Shown here: positions 39,895-49,887 of the stretch, piece after piece
Layout of the letters: every line of letters begins with the position of its first letter
Numbering within the stretch: the first letter of the stretch is position 1
DNA from: Streptococcaceae bacterium ESL0729
Lineage (GTDB): Bacteria > Bacillota > Bacilli > Lactobacillales > Streptococcaceae
NCBI GenBank assembly: GCA_029391995.1
Contig: CP113924.1
Location: forward strand, 1,333,001-1,397,000
Reading direction: 5' to 3'
DNA: 64,000 bases
Position numbers and translations under genes: made by a program
The notes under the pieces: model-generated
Databases searched by the model: none
Told to the model about the DNA's origin: nothing
What the model saw: the letters and a program-made list of their open reading frames with translations, nothing else

Positions 39895-41259
39895 TTAGCC
39901 AAATACTACCTTTAAGACTTCGTTGACTGTCGTAAGTCCAATGGCTTCAATTCCTTGCGGAATAACCAAGCCTTGCAGGCTATTTTTAGGCAGGTAAACC
40001 TTCTTAAAGCCTAATTTTGCTGCCTCATTGATCCTACTTTCAATCCTGTTGACCCGTCTAATTTCACCAGTTAGGCCAATCTCTCCGATGAAGCAAACAT
40101 CAGCTGGAGTTGGAAGCTCCTTATAACTTGAGGCAATGGCTACTGCAACAGCCAAATCAATGGCTGGTTCATCAAGTTTTACTCCGCCTGCTGATTTTAG
40201 AAAGGCATCCTGATTTTGCAGGAGGAGGCCTGATCTTTTTTCAAGAACAGCCATAATCAAGCTGACCCTGTTAAAATCAAGGCCTGTTGTCGTCCTTTTG
40301 GCATTACCAAACACAGTCGGTGTTACAAGGGCCTGAATCTCAACCAAAATTGGTCTCGTTCCTTCCATGGACACGACAATAGCACTTCCAGTAGCTCCAG
40401 CAAGACGCTCCTCTAAAAAGACTTCTGAAGGATTTGTTACCTCAACCAAACCAACTGACTGCATCTCAAAGATACCAATCTCATTGGTTGATCCAAAACG
40501 ATTTTTAACAGCCCTTAGTATCCTAAAAGTGTGCTGGCGTTCTCCTTCAAAATAAAGGACAGTATCCACCATATGTTCAAGCATTCGAGGTCCAGCAAGA
40601 CTTCCTTCCTTGGTCACATGACCCACAATAAAAATGGCAATGTTATTAGTTTTTCCAAGTTGCATGAGTTCTGCTGTAACCTCCTTAATCTGAGATACAG
40701 ACCCTTGAACACTAGTAATTTCAGGACTCATGACTGTTTGAATGGAGTCAATTATTACAAAATCAGGCTGCAATTTTTCAATTTCTGCCCTGATATTTGC
40801 CATATTGGTCTCAGCATACAGGTAAAAATCGCTATTCACATCTCCCAGACGCTCGGCCCTAAGCTTTATCTGCTGGGCACTCTCTTCCCCTGAAACATAA
40901 AGGACACGCCCCCTATTAGCAAGCTGGGTTGATACCTGTAGAAGAAGGGTTGATTTTCCAATTCCTGGGTCCCCTCCAATCAGAACAAGGCTACCTGGAA
41001 CAACTCCTCCGCCCAAGACACGATTAAATTCATCAAGATCAGTTTCAACCCTTAAGGTTTCCTGACTTTCAACCTCCTCAAGCTTCATGGGACGGCTCTT
41101 CTCACCACTTAGGCTTACCCTGGCATTTTTTACAGGGCCTGCTTCAACCTCTTCAACAAAGCTCCCCCAAGCTCCACAGTTGGGACAGCGTCCCAGATAT
41201 TTAGGCGAATGATAGCCACAATTTTGACAGATAAATGTTGATTTTGCTTTCTTGGCCAA
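39895..41259 (-). CDS. radA: DNA repair protein RadA
   Basis: RecA-like branch-migration helicase in recombination and, in streptococci, natural transformation. 454 aa: C4 zinc finger [21 protein letters not shown] (about 10-30), Walker [13 protein letters not shown] (about 94-105), KNRFG motif (about 254-258) and a C-terminal Lon-protease-like domain. The start is TTG at 41259 with AGGAGG 5 nt upstream. Follows dut by 24 bp. Confidence 0.96.
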   Translation of the reverse strand: MAKKAKSTFICQNCGYHSPKYLGRCPNCGAWGSFVEEVEAGPVKNARVSLSGEKSRPMKLEEVESQETLRVETDLDEFNRVLGGGVVPGSLVLIGGDPGIGKSTLLLQVSTQLANRGRVLYVSGEESAQQIKLRAERLGDVNSDFYLYAETNMANIRAEIEKLQPDFVIIDSIQTVMSPEITSVQGSVSQIKEVTAELMQLGKTNNIAIFIVGHVTKEGSLAGPRMLEHMVDTVLYFEGERQHTFRILRAVKNRFGSTNEIGIFEMQSVGLVEVTNPSEVFLEERLAGATGSAIVVSMEGTRPILVEIQALVTPTVFGNAKRTTTGLDFNRVSLIMAVLEKRSGLLLQNQDAFLKSAGGVKLDEPAIDLAVAVAIASSYKELPTPADVCFIGEIGLTGEIRRVNRIESRINEAAKLGFKKVYLPKNSLQGLVIPQGIEAIGLTTVNEVLKVVFG

Positions 41260-41283
41260 GGTGACCTCCTAATCTTTTAAACT

Positions 41284-41730
41284 TTATTTTCCAGTGCTTC
41301 CAAAACCGCCAGTTCGCTCACCAGTTGCCAAATCTCCATCAGCTACCAAATAAGGCATAAAAACGCCTTGAGCTATTCGTTCACCCTTCTCAATAAGGAC
41401 ATCCTGATCAGTAATATTTTTCATTTGGACAAAAATTTCACCCTCATTATTGGGATTATTATAATAATCCTTGTCGATGACACCGACTGAATTGATGAGG
41501 ACAATTCCCTTCTTTCGTGGGTTACTGCTTCGGTCATAAAGGTAAAGGACCTCCTCATCCTGCATGTAGGCCTTAAGACCCGTTGGTACTAGGCCAATTT
41601 CAGAAGCCTTTATAACAAATTTATCGGAAGCTTCTATGTCATATCCAGCAGCATGCTTGGTTGAACGTTTGGGTAAATTAACTCCCTTATCTTCATAAGC
41701 ACTTACGACTTCAAATCCACGAATTTTCAT
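41284..41730 (-). CDS. dut: dUTP diphosphatase
   Basis: Trimeric dUTPase hydrolysing dUTP to dUMP. 148 aa with motifs HAAGYDIEASD, YDRSSNPRKKG, NSVGVIDKDYYNNPNNEG, KGERIAQGVF and C-terminal RTGGFGSTGK. The Asn-rich insertion after VIDKDYY resembles lactococcal and phage dUTPases more than the E. coli form. The flanking dut-radA order is chromosomal and there are no phage genes around. Confidence 0.95.
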   Translation of the reverse strand: MKIRGFEVVSAYEDKGVNLPKRSTKHAAGYDIEASDKFVIKASEIGLVPTGLKAYMQDEEVLYLYDRSSNPRKKGIVLINSVGVIDKDYYNNPNNEGEIFVQMKNITDQDVLIEKGERIAQGVFMPYLVADGDLATGERTGGFGSTGK

Positions 41731-41777
41731 TATATCTCCAATACTATATACGTTTTCTTTCTTAATTATAACAAAAA

Positions 41778-41799
41778 ATACCTACAAGTTTGTAGGTAT
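41778..41799 (-). terminator. Terminator of the DUF975 gene
   Basis: Perfect ATACCTACAA / TTGTAGGTAT palindrome followed by six T on the minus strand, between the DUF975 stop and dut. Confidence 0.8.
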
Positions 41800-41804
41800 G
41801 ATTT

Positions 41805-42563
41805 TTAATATAGGTCAAGGCCTTCTTTTTCAGGGGCAAGTTTAAGGTAGAAGTTTTGCAGGCTGGTCCTATAATATGGTAGGACGTAGAAGATAGCTAG
41901 TCCTAGGGTCAATCCCACCAAAATAAACCATAAAATAAAGCTCAGGTTAAAAAGAAAGAATTTGAAGCGGTGTCCTGCCATAAGATTTTTACTCTTACTG
42001 ATGCTCTCTCTGGCCGAGATTTTTATACCCTGGTCTATATAATCCTTGTAGATATTTGTTGCCTGAGCATATGAGTAACTTTTAGCTATGACAAAAATAG
42101 TCCCAAATATTCCTAGTAGAATAGGAAGGAGGTAAAAAATTGGCTCCAAGCCCTTGTAAGAAAAGGCCATCAGAAGAATGGTTATAAGGGCCGCAAACAA
42201 GACAATCAAAAGGGCCAAATAGATGCTAACTAAGATATTAATTATAACAACAGGGAAAAAATACTTCTTTTGTAAAATCTCTGACTGTTGATCAAGGGGA
42301 CGACCGCTCGGACGACCTAGACGCAAGTTATCAAGGGTGACATAGTCAGCACTATTTGATGTAATAAACATGGCCACAGTGATTAAAAAGGACAGGATGC
42401 TTGGAAAACTTATATAAAAATTATCGTAGCTAACGTCAACCTGGGAACCAAGGCTTGCACTCATGATTGAAAGGATTATTGTAATCGACCATAAAATCAG
42501 GCTGTACTTCAGATTTCCATTAACAAAAGCCTTAGCCTCCTTCTTAATTGATTTAAAATTCAT
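41805..42563 (-). CDS. DUF975 family membrane protein
   Basis: 252-aa integral membrane protein with about six helices. The C-terminal ISKSKNLMAGHRFKFFLFNLSFILWFILVGLTLGLAIFYVLPYYRTSLQNFYLKL block is the DUF975 hallmark. Function unknown. AAAGGAGT before the ATG. It stands alone, with terminators on both sides. Confidence 0.88.
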   Translation of the reverse strand: MNFKSIKKEAKAFVNGNLKYSLILWSITIILSIMSASLGSQVDVSYDNFYISFPSILSFLITVAMFITSNSADYVTLDNLRLGRPSGRPLDQQSEILQKKYFFPVVIINILVSIYLALLIVLFAALITILLMAFSYKGLEPIFYLLPILLGIFGTIFVIAKSYSYAQATNIYKDYIDQGIKISARESISKSKNLMAGHRFKFFLFNLSFILWFILVGLTLGLAIFYVLPYYRTSLQNFYLKLAPEKEGLDLY

Positions 42564-42990
42564 AAAAAACTCCTTTATACTTTTTTATTATGAAACTTTT
42601 ATTTATTATAATAGTTTTCAGGCCAATATACAAACTAAACCCATAACCAAAGTGCTAAATTTACCAAATAAAAGGCAGCATAGGCCCCCACCTATGCTGC
42701 CTTCCACATGACTAGTCCTGAAAAATGCCCTTATTTCTAAAACTAGCTGTGAAACCTATCCTTTTCTTTCCCAAAAAAGCTCCATACAGGCTCGTCCAAC
42801 TTGAATTATCAGCTATAATCTTTTCTTTTTCATGTAAAATAAATTCAGTATGTCAAATACCTGCTAAAACTCCGTAACCTATTTTTCCTATCAAAATAGG
42901 TTAAATCGGATACCGTATATCCACTAGTATAATACCATAAAATTTTTTTAAAATAAACGCTTACCTATCTTTAGGGTAAGCATTAACCAG
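42564..42990. other. 427-bp intergenic region with several hairpins
   Basis: No convincing protein gene. On the minus strand there are, in order, a TATTAT -10-like element (about 42930-42935), hairpins at 42908-42922 (GGATA/TATCC) and 42876-42902 (AACCTATTTT/AAATAGGTT), a 150-nt stretch without clear structure, and the strong GC-rich hairpin at 42672-42703. The arrangement suits either a long 3' tail of the rhomboid operon or a separate small RNA. Confidence 0.45.
42672..42703 (-). terminator. GC-rich hairpin, probable terminator
   Basis: AAGGCAGCATAGG / CCTATGCTGCCTT (13 bp, 6-nt loop), followed on the minus strand by TTTATTT. Confidence 0.7.
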
Positions 42991-43677
42991 CTAAAATCCG
43001 AATTTTAAAAAGGGTATAGCAATGAGAATTACAAGAATGGTAATAAAGATAAGGACTGCTAGGAACCTAACTGACCTACTTGTTCTAACCCTATAAGTCG
43101 GAAGATTGACCGAAAATACCAGAATTAGGCCACCCAAGGCTCCACCCACATGACCCAGAAGGCTAATGCTTGGATCAAAGAGATTAAAGGCCAGATTAAA
43201 GAGAATCAAGGCCAAATATCCCTTAGAAAACTCCTTTAGGGCCTGAATTTTACTAATGTAGCCGAGGCCTACAACAGCTGCAAAAATTCCAAAAAGAGAG
43301 GTTGACGCACCTGCTGAAAGAGAAAAGGTGTCAAAGCAAAAGACAAAGGCATTTCCGAAGATACCAGAACAAAGGTAGAGGATTAGATAATTAAAAGAGC
43401 CAAAAATCTCCTCCAAATCCCTACCAATGAAATAGATGATAAAGGTATTAGATAAAAAGTGCATGAGTCCAATATGAACAAAAATCGGACTAACTAGCCG
43501 CCATAGATGGCTGGGATGTTCAAGAATATCTGGGCCCCACAAGGCCCCAGAGGCTAAAAGATTCCTTGGGCTTGTCATATTTGAGCCATATCTCACATAC
43601 ATGCAGACAAAAACAAGGCTTGTAAGAGCCGTCAAAAGATAGGTCACCCTATGTTTTTTATTATAGGTAAAATTCAC
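42991..43677 (-). CDS. Rhomboid family intramembrane serine protease
   Basis: 228 aa with six or seven membrane helices. The catalytic Ser is in GASTSLFGIFAAVVG (about 120) and the His in LLGHVGGALGG (about 176); HIGLMHFLSNTFIIYFIG carries the upstream conserved His/Asn. Start is a GTG at 43677 overlapping the previous stop (GTGA), with GAGG 7 nt upstream. Paired with 5-formyl-THF cyclo-ligase as in streptococci. Confidence 0.93.
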   Translation of the reverse strand: MNFTYNKKHRVTYLLTALTSLVFVCMYVRYGSNMTSPRNLLASGALWGPDILEHPSHLWRLVSPIFVHIGLMHFLSNTFIIYFIGRDLEEIFGSFNYLILYLCSGIFGNAFVFCFDTFSLSAGASTSLFGIFAAVVGLGYISKIQALKEFSKGYLALILFNLAFNLFDPSISLLGHVGGALGGLILVFSVNLPTYRVRTSRSVRFLAVLIFITILVILIAIPFLKFGF

Positions 43678-44219
43678 TTGTCTTCCTCGCTTCCTTCATA
43701 GAAAAAGATCTCATCAACCCTTTCATCATAAACTTCCGCCTGAATCTTATCCCTTTGAAAATCAAAGGCAAGACTTAGGGTAGAACCCTTAAAATGACTA
43801 AGATAGCGGTCATAAAAACCGCCCCCATAACCTATGCGGTAGCCACTTTCCCCGTCAAAAACAAGGCCTGGCACCAAAAGCAAATCAGGCACACCTTCTT
43901 GGCTAACTCTTGGTTCCAAGATACCAAATTTCGATCTAATTAACTTATCTGGCTCATAGGGGAAAAAGGCCATTTTACCGGGACCCATAACTCTTGGAAT
44001 AAAAATATCCTTACCCCTAGCCCTTAGCTCCTTGATGAGGTAGGAAGTGTCAAATTCAAAGGGCATGCTCATAAAAAGGCCAATTTTTTGGGCCTTAAAA
44101 ACCTGCTCATGCTCTAAAAATTTTGAGCTGAGATAGGCTTCCTGCTTCTTCTTCTCTAAGCTATTTTGTTTTTTTAAATGCTCAAGCATTGCTTGACGAC
44201 TTATTTCTTTTCTTTTCAT
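43674..44219 (-). CDS. 5-formyltetrahydrofolate cyclo-ligase
   Basis: ATP-dependent conversion of 5-formyl-THF to methenyl-THF. 181 aa; DLLLVPGLVFDGESGYRIGYGGGFYDRYLS (about 128-157) is diagnostic. The upstream region lacks a good Shine-Dalgarno, so the transcript may start very near the ATG. Coupled to the rhomboid gene by a 4-bp overlap. Confidence 0.93.
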   Translation of the reverse strand: MKRKEISRQAMLEHLKKQNSLEKKKQEAYLSSKFLEHEQVFKAQKIGLFMSMPFEFDTSYLIKELRARGKDIFIPRVMGPGKMAFFPYEPDKLIRSKFGILEPRVSQEGVPDLLLVPGLVFDGESGYRIGYGGGFYDRYLSHFKGSTLSLAFDFQRDKIQAEVYDERVDEIFFYEGSEEDK

Positions 44220-44356
44220 ATTATCTATGATATACTAAATTTGTATTTTAGTTAAGAATTAAATCAGTGCTTGTTCCATTCTGTAAAAGGATTCAAATGT
44301 TACACACTTTTAAGGCTAAAAGAAGATACAAATAAATTTTAGGAGTGTGTAATATT

Positions 44357-44557
44357 ATGGCACAAGGTACTGTTAAATGGTTTAACCCAGAAAAAGGATT
44401 TGGTTTCATCACTGCTGAAGATGGTAAAGATGTATTCGTACATTTCTCTGCTATCCAAACTGATGGATTCAAAACTCTTGAAGAAGGTCAAGCAGTTGAA
44501 TTCGACGTTGAAGATGGTCAACGTGGACCTCAAGCGGTTAACGTTACAAAAGCTTAA
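44357..44557 (+). CDS. Cold-shock protein (CspA family)
   Basis: 66-aa single OB-fold protein: [19 protein letters not shown] with RNP1-like KGFGFI and RNP2 [12 protein letters not shown] chaperone. The ATG at 44357 is used (AGGAG 12 nt upstream). About 130 nt of untranslated DNA precede it, as usual for cold-shock mRNAs with long leaders. Terminator follows. Confidence 0.96.
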   Translation: MAQGTVKWFNPEKGFGFITAEDGKDVFVHFSAIQTDGFKTLEEGQAVEFDVEDGQRGPQAVNVTKA

Positions 44558-44575
44558 TTTCGATTAAGTAAGAAA

Positions 44576-44599
44576 GTCAGCCTAGGCTGGCTTTTTTTT
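44576..44599 (+). terminator. Terminator of the cold-shock gene
   Basis: GTCAGCC / GGCTGGC stem, 2-nt loop, then eight T. Confidence 0.85.
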
Positions 44600-44641
44600 G
44601 TAGCATTTTTTATAGTTTTTCCCTAAATTTTACGACTACAC

Positions 44642-44670
44642 TTGTAAACGATGATAGCTTTTGTTATAAT
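44642..44670 (+). promoter_or_regulatory. adcA promoter
   Basis: TTGTAA (44642-44647) and TATAAT (44665-44670) with a 17-bp spacer. No TTAACyrGTTAA AdcR box is seen between 44600 and 44725. Confidence 0.65.
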
Positions 44671-44725
44671 TTGACCTTACCCTATGCTTATATATTATAA
44701 AAACAATCATAAATAGGAGAGTCAG

Positions 44726-46282
44726 ATGAAAAAAGAAGCAAAAACAGGAATTTCAAGAGTTAGATACAAGGCCATCCTTTGGGGAAGCATTCTCCTGGCC
44801 TGTAGCCTACAAGTCCTAGCTGCCTGTAGCCCAGCAAAATCTTCAAAAGATGGAGATAGACTAGAAATTATTGCAAGTTTTTATCCAGTCTATGCCTTTA
44901 CTAAGGAAATAGTCGGAGATACAGGAGAGGTTAAGCTTCTTGTACCAGCAGGTAGTGAAGCTCATGACTATGAACCATCTGCCAGAGACCTTGCAAATAT
45001 TAGTAAGTCAGATGCCTTTGTCTACCATAATGACAATATGGAAACCTGGGTCAAAAAAGCCCAAGAAAATTGGCAGAAAAGTGACCTTAAGCTTATAAAT
45101 GCTACTAAGGATATCCTACTTCTACCAGATGATGGCACGAGTCACGATCACGACCACACTGGTAGCGACCACAAGCACGAATATGACCCCCATACTTGGA
45201 CCTCACCTTATATGGCCATTAAGGAGGTCAAAAGTATTGAGCAACAACTAATCACCCTCTATCCTGATTTGGCAGATAAATTTAGGGAAAATGCTAGTAA
45301 GTATCTGGAAAAACTAGAAGCCCTTGATAGTGAGTTTACAGAAAAGTTAGGCCAGGCCCAGCAAAAGAACTTTGTCACCCAGCACTCAGCCTTTCGCTAC
45401 CTTGCCCTTGACTACGGCCTAAATCAAGTCCCCATTTCTGGCTTAAATCCTGACAAGGAGCCATCAGCTGCCCGCCTTGCGGAGCTTAAAAAATATGTGG
45501 CAGAAAATGACATTAAATATATCTACTTCGAAGATAACACCAGCGACAAATTTGCCAAAACCTTAGCCAAGGAAGCAAAAATTCAAGTAGCTTCACTTAA
45601 TCCCCTTGAAAGCCTAACGGATAAGGACCTAAAGGACGGGAAAGACTATATTTCTGTCATGAAGGAGAACCTTGCTTCCCTGATGAAGACAACTAGCCTT
45701 AAAGGTACAGATATAAAGGCAGAAAATCCATCTGAGACTACAAAAACTGTAGCAAATGGCTATTTTTCAGATAGTGATGTCAAGGACCGCAGCCTAAGCG
45801 ACTACAAGGGAGACTGGCAATCCGTTTATCCCCTCCTTCAAGCAGGAGATCTTGATCAAGTTTTTGACTACAAGGCAAAAATTAAAAAAGACATGACCGC
45901 TCAAGCCTACAAGGAATACTACCAAAAGGGTTACGCAAGTGATGTCAATCAAATTAAAATCACAAATGACAGCATGACCTTCATCCAAAATAGTGCCAGC
46001 TCAAGCTATAAATACAAGTATGTCGGCTATAAAATTTTGACCTACAAAAAAGGAAACAAGGGAGTCCGCTACCTCTTTGAAACAGATGATCCTAATGCTG
46101 GTCAATTTAAGTACATTCAGTTTAGCGACCATAATATAGGACCTGTAAAAAGTAGTCATTTCCATATCTTTTACGGAGGTGAAAGCCAGGATAAACTTTT
46201 AGAAGAAATAGACAACTGGCCTACCTATTACCCGCAAGACATGTCTTCTTTTGAAATTGCTGAAGAAATGTTAGCCCATTAA
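44726..46282 (+). CDS. adcA: Zinc-binding lipoprotein AdcA with ZinT domain
   Basis: High-affinity Zn2+ receptor, two modules fused. Signal with lipobox LAAC (Cys33), then a ZnuA-type domain (about 45-320) with His ligands in AGSEAHDYEPSA, DPHTWTSP and TQHSAFRYL and a His/Asp-rich loop HDHDHTGSDHKHEYD (about 140-154), then a C-terminal ZinT/YodA domain (about 335-518) ending in SSHFHIFYGG. 518 aa matches streptococcal AdcA. AdcB/AdcC permease and ATPase and AdcR are not here, so it depends on a transporter encoded elsewhere. AGGAGAG precedes the ATG. Confidence 0.95.
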   Translation: MKKEAKTGISRVRYKAILWGSILLACSLQVLAACSPAKSSKDGDRLEIIASFYPVYAFTKEIVGDTGEVKLLVPAGSEAHDYEPSARDLANISKSDAFVYHNDNMETWVKKAQENWQKSDLKLINATKDILLLPDDGTSHDHDHTGSDHKHEYDPHTWTSPYMAIKEVKSIEQQLITLYPDLADKFRENASKYLEKLEALDSEFTEKLGQAQQKNFVTQHSAFRYLALDYGLNQVPISGLNPDKEPSAARLAELKKYVAENDIKYIYFEDNTSDKFAKTLAKEAKIQVASLNPLESLTDKDLKDGKDYISVMKENLASLMKTTSLKGTDIKAENPSETTKTVANGYFSDSDVKDRSLSDYKGDWQSVYPLLQAGDLDQVFDYKAKIKKDMTAQAYKEYYQKGYASDVNQIKITNDSMTFIQNSASSSYKYKYVGYKILTYKKGNKGVRYLFETDDPNAGQFKYIQFSDHNIGPVKSSHFHIFYGGESQDKLLEEIDNWPTYYPQDMSSFEIAEEMLAH

Positions 46283-46309
46283 AAAAGACTGCCTAAGGCA
46301 GCCTTTTTT
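46281..46309. terminator. Bidirectional terminator between adcA and dapL
   Basis: AAAAAAGaCTGCC / GGCAGcCTTTTTT hairpin with 3-nt loop. Confidence 0.88.
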
Positions 46310-47459
46310 ATTTAGCAGTTCTAACTTTTAAGTAGTCACTGATTTCCTTAACAGCAAAGGCCAGAGCATCCTCGTCCGGTGTCATCTTAGGATGGTGGAG
46401 GGCATAAGGACTATCAACTCCCAACCAGAACATAACTCCAGGTGTCTTATGAAGGAGGTAACCAAAATCTTCTCCGGTCATACTTGGGCCAACCTCTCTA
46501 AAGTCAACAGAGTCCTTGTCCTCAAAATAATTCATTAGCTTAAGGGCCAGGTCTGGATTATTTTCTACCGGTAGGTAACCCTTTTGATCCAAGATAACAT
46601 GAGCTTCCACCCCGTAAGATAAGGCAATCCCTTCAGCCATCTCCCTGACCCTTTTTTGGGTTAAAAGATTCATTTCAGTGGTAAGAGTTCTAACTGTTCC
46701 CCTGACTGTTGCTTCTTCCGAGATTACATTGTCTGTATTTCCTGAATTGAAGGATCCAATTGTCACAACAGCTCCCTCAACGGGGTTTACATTTCTACTG
46801 ACAACTGACTGCACTTGGGTTACAAAGGCTGCAGCTGCAACCAAGGAATCTCTGGTATTATGCGGAAAGGCTGCGTGTCCTCCCACTCCTTTAAAGGTGA
46901 TGTTCAAACTACAAGTTCCTGCAAAAAGAGTTCCTGCATTGGTTGCAATTGTTCCAACAGGTAGATCAGGATTTACATGAAGACCATAAAATTCATCAGG
47001 TAGCCAGTCACCAAAGGCACCAGCTTCGTACATAAGCATGCCCCCAGCCTCATTTTCTTCAGCTGGTTGGAAGAGAAAGAGCATGTTATTTTCAGGTTGC
47101 TCAATAAGCATCTCCTCTAAAAGTCCAAGGGCAATGGTCATGTGAAAATCATGACCACAGGCATGCATGCGACCTTCATGAGTTGACTCAAAATCAAATC
47201 CAGTCTGCTCAACGATTGGAAGACCATCAATGTCTGTTCGCCAACCAATTGTCTTTTGCGGATTTTTACCTTCAAGCATGACTAAAATTCCAGTCTGCCA
47301 GGTTTTAATCTTAACAAAATCCTTACTAGCTGCAAGCTCCTTGATTTTATCCATCAAGTAGCTGTGAGTTTTAAACTCACACAGACCAATCTCGGGAATT
47401 TGGTGGAGGTCTCGTCTAACTTCTACTAAATTAAGTGAATTAACTTTTTTATTATCCAT
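46308..47459 (-). CDS. dapL: N-acetyldiaminopimelate deacetylase
   Basis: M20-family hydrolase of the acetylase branch of lysine/diaminopimelate synthesis. 383 aa with [28 protein letters not shown] and PAEENEAGG. The pairing with dapD just upstream supports this over a general amidohydrolase. Start ambiguous: ATG 47459 is used, with GGTG nearby; GTG codons four positions upstream are alternatives. Confidence 0.9.
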   Translation of the reverse strand: MDNKKVNSLNLVEVRRDLHQIPEIGLCEFKTHSYLMDKIKELAASKDFVKIKTWQTGILVMLEGKNPQKTIGWRTDIDGLPIVEQTGFDFESTHEGRMHACGHDFHMTIALGLLEEMLIEQPENNMLFLFQPAEENEAGGMLMYEAGAFGDWLPDEFYGLHVNPDLPVGTIATNAGTLFAGTCSLNITFKGVGGHAAFPHNTRDSLVAAAAFVTQVQSVVSRNVNPVEGAVVTIGSFNSGNTDNVISEEATVRGTVRTLTTEMNLLTQKRVREMAEGIALSYGVEAHVILDQKGYLPVENNPDLALKLMNYFEDKDSVDFREVGPSMTGEDFGYLLHKTPGVMFWLGVDSPYALHHPKMTPDEDALAFAVKEISDYLKVRTAK

Positions 47460-47477
47460 ATTATTCACCACTAGTAA

Positions 47478-48185
47478 TTACAAGGTTCTTAAAGCTTCTT
47501 CAAGGGCTGTTTTAGCTTCTGTTTGAGCATCAATTTCCTTGATGACGCGGGCTGGAACGCCGGCCACAACTACACCTTCTGGAACATCTTGAGTTACGAT
47601 TGCTCCTGCTGCTACAACTGAATTTGATCCTACTTGAACTCCTTCAATAATAACGGCATTTGCTCCCACAAGAACATTATCACCCACACGAACAGGATCA
47701 GCACTGGCTGGCTCAATCACACCAGCAAGGACGGCTCCAGCCCCAATGTGGCTATTTTTCCCAACAGTTGCACGCCCACCAAGGACAGCCCCCATGTCAA
47801 TCATGGTTGATTCACCAATGACTGCTCCAATATTAATGACTGCACCCATCATGATGACAGCATTATCACCAATCTCAACCTGGTCACGGATAATGGCACC
47901 TGGTTCAATCCTTGCCTTAATCTCCTTCATATCAAGTAGGGGTACAGCAGTATTACGACTATCATTTTCAATCACATAATCAGCCTCTGCTAAATCACTT
48001 AATAAAGGTTTAATCTCCTCCCAGTCTCCAAAAAGAAGACCAAAGCTCTTGTCAGCTGCCTTAAATTCCTTAACTGTTGCAGGCACCTGACCAATCTCAC
48101 CCTTGTAAGTCACCTTGACTGGTGTCTTTTTCTCAGCTTGTGCAATAAATTGAATAATTTCTTGAGCATTCATTTTTGAAGTCAT
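47478..48185 (-). CDS. dapD: Tetrahydrodipicolinate N-acetyltransferase
   Basis: Acetyl-CoA-dependent acylation of tetrahydrodipicolinate (DapD/DapH type). 235 aa: N-terminal DapH domain (about 1-90), then a left-handed beta-helix of hexapeptide repeats ([21 protein letters not shown] ... [22 protein letters not shown], about 110-205). GGGAGAG precedes the ATG. 54 bp after ecfT; co-transcription with the ECF genes is possible, as no terminator is evident between them. Confidence 0.95.
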   Translation of the reverse strand: MTSKMNAQEIIQFIAQAEKKTPVKVTYKGEIGQVPATVKEFKAADKSFGLLFGDWEEIKPLLSDLAEADYVIENDSRNTAVPLLDMKEIKARIEPGAIIRDQVEIGDNAVIMMGAVINIGAVIGESTMIDMGAVLGGRATVGKNSHIGAGAVLAGVIEPASADPVRVGDNVLVGANAVIIEGVQVGSNSVVAAGAIVTQDVPEGVVVAGVPARVIKEIDAQTEAKTALEEALRTL

Positions 48186-48239
48186 TTTTTCTCTCCCATA
48201 ACTATAATAAAGTAAATTACCTACAAATTTCCTAAAATA

Positions 48240-49040
48240 TTACTTGTAAATATTCCAAGTATATAATATTACAACCAATGCTACAAATGATAAGACAAGT
48301 CCCGTATCACAAAGCTTCCACTTGAGGATACGATACTTGCTTCTTCCTTCACCACCGCGAAAACCCCGGCTTTCCATGGCAATGGCCAAGTCGTCTGCCC
48401 GCTTAAAGCTTGACACAAAGAGCGGTATTAAGATGGGAATGACGCTCTTGATCTTCTGCATGAGATTACCCTCGCCAAAGTCCATCCCCCTCGATCTTTG
48501 GGCGTTCATGATTCTTGTGGTGTCATCCATAAGAGTCGGAATAAAACGCAGGCTAATCGAGAGCATGAGACCAATATCATAGACAGGCACCCCCAATTTT
48601 TTAAGGGGAGAAAGGCCTGTCGCCACCCCGTCAGCCAGGGTCAAAGGTGCTGTTGTAAGAGTCATAACCGTACTTAGAACCACAATTAAGATAAGCCTTA
48701 GGGCCATGTAGAAGGCATTAAGTAAGGCTCCTGCTGTAATCTTTAAAAACCAAATCTCAAATAAAAGCTCGCCCGACTGGGTAAAAAGAATCTGAAAGAG
48801 AGCTGTAAATAAGATAAGACCAATCATGGGTTTTAAACCTGTGTAATAGTAGGAAAGCTTAATCTTAGATAGGAGAACGGCTAGTAAGGTATAGACTGAG
48901 AGAATCAGGTAACCTACTAGGTCAGTCGCCATAAAAATCACTACAACAAAGGCAAACATGACTAAAAGTTTGCTCCGAGGGTCCATGCGGTGAACAATTG
49001 AGTTGCCTGGAAGATAGCGGCCCATTATTATTTTATCCAT
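48240..49040 (-). CDS. ecfT: ECF transporter transmembrane component
   Basis: EcfT/CbiQ-type coupling protein, 266 aa, about five to six membrane helices and the two ATPase-contacting motifs ARG-like ([11 protein letters not shown] and MESRGFRGG, about 180-245). It links the ATPases to interchangeable substrate-binding S-components encoded elsewhere. Overlaps ecfA2 by 8 bp. Confidence 0.95.
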   Translation of the reverse strand: MDKIIMGRYLPGNSIVHRMDPRSKLLVMFAFVVVIFMATDLVGYLILSVYTLLAVLLSKIKLSYYYTGLKPMIGLILFTALFQILFTQSGELLFEIWFLKITAGALLNAFYMALRLILIVVLSTVMTLTTAPLTLADGVATGLSPLKKLGVPVYDIGLMLSISLRFIPTLMDDTTRIMNAQRSRGMDFGEGNLMQKIKSVIPILIPLFVSSFKRADDLAIAMESRGFRGGEGRSKYRILKWKLCDTGLVLSFVALVVILYTWNIYK

Positions 49041-49887
49041 GAAGCTTATCCTCCAACATATCAGCCAACTCCCCTCTAGTCACAGGTAGATGGTCAAAAA
49101 TCATGCCCCGCTCCCTAAGTTTTAGGGCAAAATCAGTGGCCTTAGGCACACCCAGCTGATTTTCCTTCATAAAGTCAACATCCTGGAAAATCTGACCAGG
49201 CTGACCTTCCTTGGCCAAGTGTCCCTTATCAAGAATGTAGACGTAATCAGCATAGTCTGCCACATCATCCATCAAATGGGTTACAAGGACAGTCGTAAGC
49301 TTGTGCTTGTGGTGGAGGTCATAAAAAAGCTCCATCATCTGGATTCTAGCCTTGGGATCAAGACCTGCAGTCGGCTCATCAAGGACCAAGACCTCAGGAT
49401 TCATGGCAAGGATTCCAGCGATAGCAACCCGCCTCATCTGACCACCTGAAAGTTCAAAGGGTGAACGGCTAAAGAGGTCCTCACTAATACCCACAAGGGT
49501 TAGTTTTTCACGGGCCAACTCTTCTGCCTCCTTCTCTGAAACTCCAAAATTCTTAGGGCCAAAGGCCACGTCCTTTAAGACAGTCTCTTCAAAAAGTTGG
49601 GCTTCAGGAAATTGGAAGACCACGCCCACCTTTTTCCTAATTTTTTTGAGGTCCTTATTTTTACTGTCCTTAGTAATCTCTGTGTCAAAGACACAAATCT
49701 TACCCTGACTAGGTTTCACAAGACCATTTAAATGCTGGAGCAGGGTTGACTTTCCAGACCCCGTATGACCAATAAGGGCCGTATACGAGCCCGTTTTTAT
49801 ATTCATATTTATATCAAAGAGAGCCTGACTCTCAAAGGGAGTCTTCTCCTGGTAGACATAAGCTACTTTTTCAAATGTAATTGCCAT
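49033..49887 (-). CDS. ecfA2: ECF transporter ATPase EcfA2
   Basis: 284-aa ATPase: Walker [11 protein letters not shown] (about 39-48), signature [20 protein letters not shown] (about 145) and Walker [14 protein letters not shown]. Energises vitamin and metal S-components with EcfA1 and EcfT. Overlaps ecfA1 by 25 bp, so translation is coupled. Confidence 0.95.
   Translation of the reverse strand: MAITFEKVAYVYQEKTPFESQALFDINMNIKTGSYTALIGHTGSGKSTLLQHLNGLVKPSQGKICVFDTEITKDSKNKDLKKIRKKVGVVFQFPEAQLFEETVLKDVAFGPKNFGVSEKEAEELAREKLTLVGISEDLFSRSPFELSGGQMRRVAIAGILAMNPEVLVLDEPTAGLDPKARIQMMELFYDLHHKHKLTTVLVTHLMDDVADYADYVYILDKGHLAKEGQPGQIFQDVDFMKENQLGVPKATDFALKLRERGMIFDHLPVTRGELADMLEDKLHG

Noticed and set aside
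41284-41730. Phage origin for dUTPase because of the Asn-rich insertion
   Set aside because: The gene is in the conserved dut-radA context, with no integrase, attachment site or other phage gene nearby.
42700-42860. 43-residue open frame (…IIADNSSWTSLYGAFLGKKRIGF…) on the minus strand
   Set aside because: No start codon with a ribosome binding site and no recognised similarity; treated as non-coding.
42672-42990. T-box leader or tracrRNA
   Set aside because: No AGGGTGGnACCGCG T-box sequence and no CRISPR repeats or cas genes in the window.
43300-43330. Rhomboid GASTS instead of GASG as a catalytic anomaly
   Set aside because: The serine is retained and other small residues at this place occur in Gram-positive rhomboids, so it is not evidence of inactivity.
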